Source of the DNA: Defluviicoccus sp.
GTDB taxonomy: Bacteria; Pseudomonadota; Alphaproteobacteria; MPNO01
DNA: 61,530 nucleotides
Direction of reading: 5' to 3'
NCBI GenBank assembly: GCA_028820505.1
Contig: JAPPIT010000214.1
Coordinates: 1-61,530, forward strand
Translations under genes and position numbers: made by a program
Notes under the pieces: generated by a model
Told to the model about the DNA's origin: nothing
The model's database searches: none
Seen by the model: only the letters and a program-made list of their open reading frames with translations
Part shown: positions 52,362-59,428 of the stretch, piece after piece
Layout of the letters: the number at the start of each line of letters is the position of its first letter
Position numbering within the stretch: the first letter of the stretch is position 1

Positions 52362-53234
52362 GTGAAACCGCCGCGCTTCGACTATCACGCGCCCGAGAGC
52401 CTCGACGAGGCCCTCGACCTGCTGGCCGACAGCGGGCCCGACGCCAGGATTCTCGCCGGCGGGCAGAGCCTGGTGCCGGCGCTCAACTTCCGCCTCGCGC
52501 GCCCGAGCGTGCTGATCGACATAAACGGGGTGGCGGAGCTCGCCGGGATCGAGGACGCGGGCGAGCGCCTCGTCATCGGCGCGACGACGCGCCAGCGCGC
52601 GATCGAGACCTCGGAGACAGTGGCGCGCCGGGTGCCGCTCCTGCACGAGGCCACCCGCTATGTCGCGCATCTGCCGATCCGCACCCGCGGCACCCTGGGG
52701 GGCAGCGTCGCGAATGCCGACCCGGCGGCGGAAGACCCGGCGGTCGCCGCCGCGCTCGAGGCGACGATGGTCTGCCGGTCGCGCCGCGGCGAGCGCCGGA
52801 TCGCCGCCGCGGGGTTCTTCATCGACGTGCTGACCACCGCGCTCGAGCCGGACGAGATGCTGATCGCGGTCGAATTCCCCGGCATCCCCGACGGCGCCGG
52901 GGCGGCCTTCGCCGAGATCAGCCGCCGCGACGGCGACTTCGCGCTCGCCGGCGTGGCGGCGCAGATCGCGATCTCGAACGGGCGGGTCGCCGACGCGCGG
53001 ATCGCCGCCTGCGGCGTCGGCCCGGCCCCGCTGCGTTTCCGGGATGCCGAAGACGCCCTGCTCGACAGCGCCTGCGGACCCGAGGCGATCGAGGCCGCCT
53101 GCGACGCGGTCGCCGCGTCGTCCGACCCGCACGACGACGTGCATGCGAGCGCGGCCTATCGCCGCCAGCTCGCCGCCGCTATGGCGCGGCGCGCGCTGAA
53201 CGGCGCCCGCGCCCGCGCGGGAGGCGCCGCATGA
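52362..53234 (+). CDS. Mo-hydroxylase medium subunit, FAD-binding
   Basis: A 290-aa CoxM-like flavoprotein. LAGGQSLVPALNFRLARP near residue 30 and the second FAD motif TLGGSVANADPAAE near 105 are intact. GTG start. The stop overlaps the ATG of the small-subunit gene by four bases (ATGA). It is the first of an M-S-L set, the order usual for form I enzymes, although the large subunit is form II type. Confidence 0.92.
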   Translation: MKPPRFDYHAPESLDEALDLLADSGPDARILAGGQSLVPALNFRLARPSVLIDINGVAELAGIEDAGERLVIGATTRQRAIETSETVARRVPLLHEATRYVAHLPIRTRGTLGGSVANADPAAEDPAVAAALEATMVCRSRRGERRIAAAGFFIDVLTTALEPDEMLIAVEFPGIPDGAGAAFAEISRRDGDFALAGVAAQIAISNGRVADARIAACGVGPAPLRFRDAEDALLDSACGPEAIEAACDAVAASSDPHDDVHASAAYRRQLAAAMARRALNGARARAGGAA

Positions 53235-53707
53235 CCGCGAAGCGCAGCGTCACCGTGACGGTCAACGGCGAGACCCGGACGGGCGAAGCGGAGCCCCGCA
53301 TGCTGCTGAGCGACTTCCTGCGCGACACGCTCGGGCTGACCGGCACCCATGTCGGCTGCGAGCACGGGATCTGCGGCGCCTGCACCGTGCATGTCGACGG
53401 CGAGGCCGCGCGGTCGTGCCTGATGCTCGCGGTGCAGGCGGACGGGGCGGAGATCGAGACCGTGGAGGGGCTCGCCGACGGCGAGACGCTGCACCGGCTG
53501 CAGCAGCTGTTCTCCAAGCACCGCGCGCTGCAATGCGGCTTCTGCACGCCGGGGATGCTGATGACCGCGCTCGACCTCGTGCGCCACCGCCCGAACCTGA
53601 CCGAGGCCGAGATCCGCTCGGGCATGGCCGCCGTGCTCTGCCGCTGCACCGGCTACGAGGGCATCGTCCACGCGGTCGCCGAATACGCCAGCGGAGGCGA
53701 ACGATGA
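53231..53707 (+). CDS. Mo-hydroxylase small subunit, (2Fe-2S) protein
   Basis: A 158-aa CoxS-like subunit. Cluster ligands are C43, C48, C51 and C63, then C102, C105, C137 and C139. It overlaps its neighbours by four bases on both sides (ATGA), so M, S and L are tightly coupled. It is the second complete small subunit of the window. Confidence 0.93.
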   Translation: MTAKRSVTVTVNGETRTGEAEPRMLLSDFLRDTLGLTGTHVGCEHGICGACTVHVDGEAARSCLMLAVQADGAEIETVEGLADGETLHRLQQLFSKHRALQCGFCTPGMLMTALDLVRHRPNLTEAEIRSGMAAVLCRCTGYEGIVHAVAEYASGGER

Positions 53708-56061
53708 CCGCCGCCTCGCCCGCCGGCTATATCGGCCGCTCGGTCCCCCGGCGCGAGGACAGGCGCCTCCTGCTGGGCCAGGGGTCCTATGTCGCCGACC
53801 TCGTCCTGCCGGGCATGGTCCATGCCGCGTTCGCGCGGAGCCAGCTCGCCCATGCGCGGATCGTTTCCGTCGACTTCGCCCGGGCGCTGGCGGAGCCCGG
53901 CGCGGTCTTCGCGCTGGGCGGCGCCGAACTGGCGCGCGAGATGCCCCCCATCGGCGGCATGCAGGTCACCGCGCCGAAGGGCTGGGCGGAAAGGGTCGAT
54001 CATCGAATTACCCTGCCGCCGCAGAACCTGATGGCGAGCGACCGGGTGCGCTATGTCGGCGAGGCCTTCGCCGTGGTCTGCGCCGACAGCCGCTACGCGG
54101 CCGAGGACGCCGTCGAGGCGATCGATGCCGGGTTCGAGCCGCTGCCGGCGGTCGTCGATCCGGAAGCGGCATCCGCGCCGGACGCTGCGGTCATCCATCC
54201 CGATCTCGGCACCAACGCGGTCGCCGAGCTCCATGTCGAGAAGGGCGACGTCGCCGCCGCGATGGCGTCTGCGCCGCACCGCATCAGGCGGCGCATCCGG
54301 CACCACCGCTACGCCGCGATGCCGCTCGAATGCCGCGGCGTGGCCGCCGAATACGACCGGAGAACGGACTCGCTCACCGTCTGGTCGTCGACGCAGGTGG
54401 TCCACTGGGTCAGGAAGGAGCTCGCCTTCGCGCTCGGCATGGCGGAGGAGAAGATCCGGGTGCTGGCGCCCGATGTCGGCGGCGGGTTCGGCGGCAAGGG
54501 GCATGTCTACCCGGAAGACCTGATAATCCCCTGGCTCGCCCGTCGGATCGGCCGGCCGGTGCGCTGGGTGGAGGACCGGCACGAGCACATCCTCAACGCG
54601 GCCCATTCGCGCGACAACATCCACGACGCCGAGATCGGGTTCGACGACACGGGCCGGATCCTCGCCTTCCGCGACGACTTCATCGTCGATTCGGGCGCCT
54701 ACTCGCCGGTCGGCGCGGGCGTCGCCTACAACACCACCGCCCACCTGCTGGGCCCCTACCATATCGAGAATTTCGCGGGCGGGACCGTCGTCGCCATCAC
54801 CAACAAGACCCCCAACGCGCCCTATCGCGGCGCCGGCCGGCCCGAGGCGGTGCAGGTCACCGAACGGCTGATGGACATCGTCGCCGACACGCTCGGCATG
54901 GAGCCCGCCGACGTCAGGCTGCGCAACATGATCGGGCCGGAACGCATGCCCTACGACGTCGGCCTCCCCTACCGCGACGGCGTGCCGATGACCTACGACA
55001 GCGGCGACTACCCGGCCTCGCTGCGCCGCGCGATCGACGAGATCGGCGGAATCGAAGCGTTCCGCGAGCGCCAGGAGAAGGCGCGCGCGGAGGGTCGCTG
55101 GCTCGGCCTCGGGCTCGGCTGCTACACCGAGGGGACCGGCGTCGGCCCGTTCGAGGGGGCGACCGTCAAGGTCGACGCGAGCGGCAAGATCGTCGTCTCG
55201 ACCGGCGCCTGCCCGATCGGCCAGGGGCACGAGACGGTGTTCGCGCAGGTGACGGCGGATGCCTGGAACGTGCCGATCGAGGACGTGGTCGTGCTGCTCG
55301 CCGACACCTCGACCCTCACGATGGGGTACGGCTCGATCGCCAGCCGCTCGACGGTGACCTCGTCGATGGCGATCGGCGATGCGAGCGACAAGGTGAAGGC
55401 GAAGGTGCTCGCGGTCGCGGCCCATCTGCTTGAGGCGAGCGAGGCCGATCTCGAGCTCCGCGACGGCAGGGTCGCGGTCAAGGGCGTCCCCGACATGGCG
55501 GTCAGCTTGCGCGAGATCGCGGCGGCGGCGGCGCCCGGCTGGCTCTCGCGCCGGCCCGAGGGCAGCGAGGCGGGGCTCGAGGCCACGTCCTATTACGAGC
55601 CGCCCACCGTCACCTGGGCCTACGCGTCCAACGCCGCCATCGTCGAAATCGAGCCCGACACCGGCCGGGTGCGCATCGAGCGCTATGTCGAGGTCCACGA
55701 CGCCGGAAGGCTGGTCAATCCGGGCCTCGCCGACGGGCAGGTCAAGGGCGGGCTGGTGCAGGGGCTCGGCGGCGCGCTCTACGAATCCATCGAATACGAC
55801 GAGGCGGGGCAGCTCCTGACCGGCAGCTTCGCCGACTATTTGCTGCCGACCGCCGCCGAGACGCCGCCGATCGAGGTCGTCCACATGGAGACCCCGACGC
55901 CGCTCAACCCGCTCGGCGTCAAGGGGCTCGGCGAGGGCGGCGCGATCGCGCCCCCGGTGGTGATCGCCAACGCGGTGACCGACGCGCTCAAGCCCTTCGG
56001 CGTCGAGTTCAACACCCTGCCCATCCGCTGGCAGGACGTGCGCGCGGCGTTCGATTCATAG
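53704..56061 (+). CDS. Mo-hydroxylase large subunit, form II CoxL-like
   Basis: A 785-aa catalytic subunit. The active-site loop is PYRGAGR at 373-379, the GGGFGGK motif is present, and the catalytic glutamate lies in GVKGLGEGG. This differs from true CO dehydrogenase. With the ABC importer upstream it probably hydroxylates an imported N-heterocycle or aldehyde. Its TAG is followed at once by the composite repeat at 56062. Confidence 0.93.
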   Translation: MTAASPAGYIGRSVPRREDRRLLLGQGSYVADLVLPGMVHAAFARSQLAHARIVSVDFARALAEPGAVFALGGAELAREMPPIGGMQVTAPKGWAERVDHRITLPPQNLMASDRVRYVGEAFAVVCADSRYAAEDAVEAIDAGFEPLPAVVDPEAASAPDAAVIHPDLGTNAVAELHVEKGDVAAAMASAPHRIRRRIRHHRYAAMPLECRGVAAEYDRRTDSLTVWSSTQVVHWVRKELAFALGMAEEKIRVLAPDVGGGFGGKGHVYPEDLIIPWLARRIGRPVRWVEDRHEHILNAAHSRDNIHDAEIGFDDTGRILAFRDDFIVDSGAYSPVGAGVAYNTTAHLLGPYHIENFAGGTVVAITNKTPNAPYRGAGRPEAVQVTERLMDIVADTLGMEPADVRLRNMIGPERMPYDVGLPYRDGVPMTYDSGDYPASLRRAIDEIGGIEAFRERQEKARAEGRWLGLGLGCYTEGTGVGPFEGATVKVDASGKIVVSTGACPIGQGHETVFAQVTADAWNVPIEDVVVLLADTSTLTMGYGSIASRSTVTSSMAIGDASDKVKAKVLAVAAHLLEASEADLELRDGRVAVKGVPDMAVSLREIAAAAAPGWLSRRPEGSEAGLEATSYYEPPTVTWAYASNAAIVEIEPDTGRVRIERYVEVHDAGRLVNPGLADGQVKGGLVQGLGGALYESIEYDEAGQLLTGSFADYLLPTAAETPPIEVVHMETPTPLNPLGVKGLGEGGAIAPPVVIANAVTDALKPFGVEFNTLPIRWQDVRAAFDS

Positions 56062-56198
56062 AGCCTGTCCGTTTCAGACAGAAGCGCCTTTACCCCGGCT
56101 CCTCACCGTCATGGTCGGCGCAGGCCGGCCATCCACGAGTTTTTAAGGCGCCGGAAACAAAAACAAATCGTGGATGGCCGGCCTTCGCCGACCATGAC
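56062..56198. repeat. Family A nested palindrome with conserved left flank
   Basis: The flank 56062-56107, starting directly after the stop codon, matches the reverse complement of bases 25-70 of the window. The nested palindrome is 56108-56198. In this copy both arms carry GCCGGCCA where other copies have GCCGACCA, so the arms match each other better than other copies. The flank at 56199-56234 matches 5418-5452. Confidence 0.88.
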
Positions 56199-56238
56199 GG
56201 AAGAGAGCGGATGAAGCGGTTCCAACCGAAAGCCGTCA

Positions 56239-56331
56239 CATCGACCGGAGCCGCGCGGAGCGGAGATATCTTCCGCCGGGGCACGAGATTTCTCCACTCC
56301 GCGCCTGAGGCGCTCCGGTCGAAATGACGTG
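56239..56331. repeat. Family C inverted repeat
   Basis: The left arm TCGACCGGAGC...GCGGAG (56240-56268) is inverted as CTCCGCGCC...GCTCCGGTCGA on the right (56296-56323), with a GCGCC-TGA-GGCGC hairpin inside the right arm. It is followed by AATGACG. It is the third repeat family of the window and directly follows the family A flank, so the whole gap 56062-56385 is repeat DNA without genes. Confidence 0.7.
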
Positions 56332-56385
56332 AGGGCGAAAAAAAGGGGGATTATAAGGACTACTCGATGCGCGGGCTCGGGACGC

Positions 56386-56393
56386 GGATTTCG
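56386..56393. repeat. Left copy of 8-bp target duplication
   Basis: GGATTTCG directly outside the left terminal inverted repeat; the same eight bases follow the right one at 59149-59156. This is the length usual for IS1-family insertion. Confidence 0.88.
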
Positions 56394-56414
56394 GGTAGTG
56401 GGTCAGTTTGAATT
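56394..56414 (+). repeat. Left terminal inverted repeat of the IS1-type element
   Basis: 21 bases identical to the inverted sequence at 59128-59148. The stop codon of the minus-strand exported-protein gene (56403-56405) lies inside it. Confidence 0.9.
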
Positions 56415-56894
56415 TCCGCAGGCGTCGGCGTTCACCCGCAGGTACTCGTCAATGAACTTGTCTACCTGCCCGACAACGGCAGACCGGATGAAGGATGCAT
56501 CCCGACCGTGCGTTCCTGCGACACCGCTTCTCCATGTCACAGCCCCGCTCACCTCGCCGGACGCGCTATCCAAAAGCAATTTTAGGTAGCCGACTTGGAT
56601 GCTAACGGCCGCGCGGCCAACATTCACACTCACCGAGAAGAACGGCAGCCCATCATTACTGAGATATAGGCGCGCCGCCCGCAGCCTGCTACGCACCGCT
56701 ACTGTGATCGCCTCTGTCGTTAGCCCTATGGCTGCCGCGTCCTTGGACAGATCTTCAACGACCAGCTCCATCGGACGGCAATCGTTCCAGAGCCGGAAAC
56801 GGTCGCGCTCCGTGACCTTTTCGGCCGCGCCGGCTGGCACCGCCAGCACGAGGGCCAAGGCAACGGCAACGGTCGGCAGGATCGGTCGGCGCAT
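56403..56894 (-). CDS. Exported hypothetical protein carried by the IS element
   Basis: A 163-aa protein with a clear signal peptide (residues 1-23, MRRPILPTVAVALALVLAVP, ending AGA-A). The mature part has two cysteines (C39 in WNDCRPME and C159 near the end) that could form a disulfide, and an AIGLTTEAITVAVRSRLRAARLYL helix. I do not recognise the family. The last three residues NSN and the stop are encoded by the left terminal repeat, exactly as for the transposase at the other end. Confidence 0.75.
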   Translation of the reverse strand: MRRPILPTVAVALALVLAVPAGAAEKVTERDRFRLWNDCRPMELVVEDLSKDAAAIGLTTEAITVAVRSRLRAARLYLSNDGLPFFSVSVNVGRAAVSIQVGYLKLLLDSASGEVSGAVTWRSGVAGTHGRDASFIRSAVVGQVDKFIDEYLRVNADACGNSN

Positions 56895-56986
56895 GGTCGG
56901 ACCTCCACCGGGCCTAGCCTACGCGCCCCGTTCTGCGGCGGAAAGTCGCGCTTGATGCGGCGGGGCCGAGTCCCCATACTCCTCAC

Positions 56987-57217
56987 ATGGCCAGATTGAA
57001 GAGACCCCGCGACACCAACCAGCTCGCCAAGCATATCGTGGACGTGGCGACCGGTGAGCGCGAGGAGGGGCTCTCGACGGAGCCGGTCAACGAGTTTGCA
57101 CGCGCGGGCGGCATGAAGGGCGGAATGGCCCGCGCGAAGCGTCTTAGTCCAGAGCGCCGTTCCGAGATTGCACGGGCAGCCGCGCAAGCTCGTTGGCGAA
57201 ATGATGGACGTTCCTGA
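56987..57217 (+). CDS. Small basic protein with KGG-like repeat
   Basis: A 76-aa, Arg/Lys-rich protein. DTNQLAKHIVDVATGERE is followed by a GGMKGGMARAKRLSPERRSEIARAAAQARW segment like the KGG-type motif of small nucleic-acid-binding or stress proteins. Its end overlaps the start of the protease gene, which suggests coupled translation. It may bind DNA or RNA, or be an adaptor or substrate of the protease. Not known from sequence alone. Confidence 0.7.
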   Translation: MARLKRPRDTNQLAKHIVDVATGEREEGLSTEPVNEFARAGGMKGGMARAKRLSPERRSEIARAAAQARWRNDGRS

Positions 57218-58175
57218 GAACATCAACGAAGCAGCGAACGCCGTCGCCGACTCTTTGAATGCGATGGTATTCGTGTACAGCGGGGCAATCGATCACGAGG
57301 GCTTCGGCGGCTTGGTCAAGACGCTAGAGCCCTCCGATCAACAGCCTCTGCGTCCGAATGCCATATTGTTTCTGACGACGCACGGTGGGCATGCCGGTCT
57401 AGCGTATCGGATCGCTCGGCTTCTACAGAGCTTGACGAAGAATTTCTATCTTTGTGTTCCCTCCGAGTGCAAGAGTGCCGGCACTCTGATCGCCCTTGGC
57501 GCGAACGAAATCTATATGCCCCTCGTGTCTGAACTAGGTCCCCTGGATGCTCAGTTCAGGCGACGGGACGAAATCGTTGGCCGACGATCTGGAATGGTTG
57601 TCCGAACCGCCCTAGACGGGCTCGCGGACGAAACCTTCAAGGTCTACGAGAAAGTGATGCTCGGGATCACGAGGCGCAGCGGTCAGACCATTAGCTTCGA
57701 CGTTTCTTCTCGTATTGCCTCTACGGTCGCCACGGGTGTCATGGCACCTGTGTACGCGCAGATTGATCCCCAGTCTTTGGGTAATGACTTGCGAGACCTG
57801 TCGGTAGCCAAGGAATACGGGAATCGACTTGTCGCGTACGGAGGAAATGCTACTGAAGAAACAGTGACGCATTTGGTAGAAGGGTATCCAGAGCATGAAT
57901 TCATAATCGACAGTGCCGAAGCAAAAGGGCTCTTCAACCAAGTAAATGATCCAACAGACGAAATGAATTCTTTAATTTTGGCATTGGGGGAGACTGTATA
58001 TTCGGTCCAGAAACCCCATGCCATTCGAAGACTTGACGGAAACTTCGAGGAAGGGGAGATCAACGATGATGGCACAGACCCAGACGGAAACGGCGCCGCT
58101 GGCGTGGCTGAAGGACGCAAGGCGCCGCGGCGAGGCAATCGTAAGAGAGAGCCAAAAGAGACAGAGGACGACTGA
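57201..58175 (+). CDS. SDH-type ClpP-fold serine protease, IS passenger
   Basis: A 324-aa protein of the serine-dehydrogenase-proteinase (SDH, ClpP/SppA fold) family. LFLTTHGGHAGLAYRIARLL (57-76) forms the oxyanion region, and S92 in CKSAGTLIALGANEI is the nucleophile. ELGPLDAQ (111-118) matches the family's LGPIDPQ. There is no signal peptide or membrane segment, and the C-terminus is acidic then basic (EEGEINDDGTDPDGN, KAPRRGNRKRE). Base composition is clearly more AT-rich than the rest of the window, which suggests transfer. The start may also be 57204 or the TTG at 57168. Confidence 0.85.
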   Translation: MMDVPENINEAANAVADSLNAMVFVYSGAIDHEGFGGLVKTLEPSDQQPLRPNAILFLTTHGGHAGLAYRIARLLQSLTKNFYLCVPSECKSAGTLIALGANEIYMPLVSELGPLDAQFRRRDEIVGRRSGMVVRTALDGLADETFKVYEKVMLGITRRSGQTISFDVSSRIASTVATGVMAPVYAQIDPQSLGNDLRDLSVAKEYGNRLVAYGGNATEETVTHLVEGYPEHEFIIDSAEAKGLFNQVNDPTDEMNSLILALGETVYSVQKPHAIRRLDGNFEEGEINDDGTDPDGNGAAGVAEGRKAPRRGNRKREPKETEDD

Positions 58176-58233
58176 TCAAACGAATGAAACAGCTTCCGAC
58201 GACAAAAAAGTGACCGAATTGCTTGACTGTTAA
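58066..58233 (+). CDS. Possible short overlapping gene
   Basis: A 55-aa frame (MMAQTQTETAPLAWLKDARR then E/R/K-rich) starting inside the protease gene and ending 24 bases before the transposase. GGGGAG lies seven bases before its ATG, a better ribosome site than that of the protease. It has no recognised domain and overlaps a low-complexity C-terminal coding region, so it may be chance. Confidence 0.35.
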   Translation: MMAQTQTETAPLAWLKDARRRGEAIVRESQKRQRTTDQTNETASDDKKVTELLDC

Positions 58234-58251
58234 GCATATCGGTCATATATA
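58223..58251 (+). promoter_or_regulatory. Sigma-70-like promoter for the transposase
   Basis: TTGACT (58223-58228), 17-bp spacer, TATATA (58246-58251). The expected transcript start is at or next to the ATG at 58258, so the message would be leaderless. AAGGGG at 58251-58256 is too near the ATG to act as a normal ribosome site. Confidence 0.6.
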
Positions 58252-58257
58252 AGGGGC

Positions 58258-59139
58258 ATGAACAAACTGCCCCTTCAGACCCGTAAGCTGATCATCCGCT
58301 GCCTCGTCGAAGGCCAGAGTATCCGGGCAACGGCCCGCACCGCAGACGTAAGCAAGAACACCGTCGTCAAACTGCTGATCGACGCCGGCAAGGCGTGCGC
58401 AGCGTATCAGGACCGGGCGCTGAACCATCTGCCTTGCCGTCGTATCCAGGTCGACGAAATCTGGTCCTTCATCTACGCGAAAGAAAAGAACCTTGCTCGT
58501 GCCAAGTCCGCGCCGCCGGAAGCTGGCGACGTCTGGACCTGGACGGCGATCTGCGCGGACACGAAGCTGGTTCCGTCATGGCGGGTCGGGGATCGCTCCG
58601 GCATGACCGCTATCGAGTTCATGGACGATCTGCGGCCGCGTCTGGCGAATCGGGTGCAACTGACCAGCGATGGCCACAAGGCGTATCTGGAAGCGGTCGA
58701 GGGCGCGTTCGGCGGCGACGTGGACTATGCCCAGCTCGTGAAGGTCTACGGCGACGCTCCCGAAGCCGAGAAGCGGTACAGCCCGCCCGTCTGCGTCGGA
58801 GCCCGCAAGCGGCGCGTCGAGGGTCGGCCCGATCCGGCCCATGTCTCGACCAGCTACGCGGAGCGGAACAACCTGACCATGCGGATGTCGATCCGCCGCT
58901 TCACGCGGCTGACAAATGCGTTCAGCAAGAAGATCGAGAACCACGCCCACAGCGTGGCGCTCCACTTCATGCACTATAATTTCTGTCGCCAGCACAAGAG
59001 CCTCGACGGGATCAGCCCGGCAATGGCCGCTGGCGTCACGGATCGGCTGTGGAATATTGAGGACATCGTGCGGCTGGTGGACGAAGCCGCCCCGAAGCCC
59101 GGCCCACGCGGCCCCTACAAGAAACGCAATTCAAACTGA
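58258..59139 (+). CDS. IS1-family DDE transposase
   Basis: A 293-aa transposase. An HTH lies near residues 17-40 (EGQSIRATARTADVSKNTVV). The DDE triad is D66 (QVDEIWSF), D138 (TSDGHKAY) and E202 (SYAERNNLTMRM). This is the single-frame IS1-like type found in Alphaproteobacteria, without the frameshift of classical IS1. The stop TGA and the last residues NSN lie within the right terminal repeat. It appears intact, so the element may still be able to move. Confidence 0.92.
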   Translation: MNKLPLQTRKLIIRCLVEGQSIRATARTADVSKNTVVKLLIDAGKACAAYQDRALNHLPCRRIQVDEIWSFIYAKEKNLARAKSAPPEAGDVWTWTAICADTKLVPSWRVGDRSGMTAIEFMDDLRPRLANRVQLTSDGHKAYLEAVEGAFGGDVDYAQLVKVYGDAPEAEKRYSPPVCVGARKRRVEGRPDPAHVSTSYAERNNLTMRMSIRRFTRLTNAFSKKIENHAHSVALHFMHYNFCRQHKSLDGISPAMAAGVTDRLWNIEDIVRLVDEAAPKPGPRGPYKKRNSN

Positions 59140-59148
59140 CCCACTACC
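59128..59148 (-). repeat. Right terminal inverted repeat of the IS1-type element
   Basis: 21 bases, the perfect inverse of 56394-56414. It contains the stop codon of the transposase (59137-59139). Confidence 0.9.
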
Positions 59149-59156
59149 GGATTTCG
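59149..59156. repeat. Right copy of 8-bp target duplication
   Basis: GGATTTCG, identical to 56386-56393. Removing the element and one copy restores an uninterrupted intergenic sequence between the family C repeat and the family B repeat. Confidence 0.88.
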
Positions 59157-59210
59157 GCGCGCCGGCGTCTGCCCATCGCCGTTCCTTCTGTCGCCCCGCT
59201 TTCCCCCGCC

Positions 59211-59321
59211 GTCATGCCCGGACTTGTTCCGGGCATCCACGCCCCTCCGCCACCTCGCCCGTGCCCGGCCCGCACCGCGATGCCGCAAGACGTGGATGCC
59301 CGGAACAAGTCCGGGCATGAC
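59211..59321. repeat. Family B nested palindrome, complete copy
   Basis: The left arm is GTCATGCCCGGACTTGTTCC... and the right arm is its inverse; each arm is a hairpin GCCCGGA-CTTGT-TCCGGGC. A 53-base GC-rich spacer lies between them. The outer borders GTCATG...CATCCACG and CGTGGATG...CATGAC are the same as in family A, although the hairpins differ. No gene is supported between 59157 and 59428. Confidence 0.88.
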
Positions 59322-59371
59322 GGTGAAGGTGTCGTTGACCTCCCGCTCGTCAACTAGTCTTTGTAAGTGCC

Positions 59372-59407
59372 AAAAAAAGGGCCGGCGCGAGGCCGCGCCG
59401 GCCCTTT
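59372..59407 (-). terminator. Intrinsic terminator of the Bug-family receptor gene
   Basis: An 11-bp perfect stem (59379-59389 with 59394-59404) and a 4-base loop. On the minus strand it is followed by seven T (AAAAAAA at 59372-59378 on the plus strand). It lies 22 bases past the stop of the minus-strand gene at 59429. A TTT also follows on the plus strand, so it may act both ways. Confidence 0.88.
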
Positions 59408-59428
59408 CCGTTCGTTTCGCGCCGGGCG

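Larger units (their letters stand above)
56394..59148 (+). mobile_element. IS1-family element with passenger genes
   Basis: A 2755-base element bounded by 21-bp perfect inverted repeats starting GGTAGTGGGTCAGTTTGA and by 8-bp direct repeats. An IS1-type transposase fills only the right 0.9 kb. The left 1.85 kb carries an exported protein (minus), a small basic protein, a ClpP-fold protease and a possible short overlapping gene (plus). No second transposase is present, so it is not a composite transposon. Intact ends and target duplication indicate that the whole unit moved as one. Confidence 0.85.

Noticed and set aside
53653..55884. 743-codon frame antisense to the second CoxL-like gene
   Set aside because: Shadow of the Mo-hydroxylase gene, which has the cofactor loop and catalytic glutamate.
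56394..59148. Composite transposon or prophage fragment
   Set aside because: Only one transposase and one pair of terminal repeats are present, and there are no phage structural or integrase genes.
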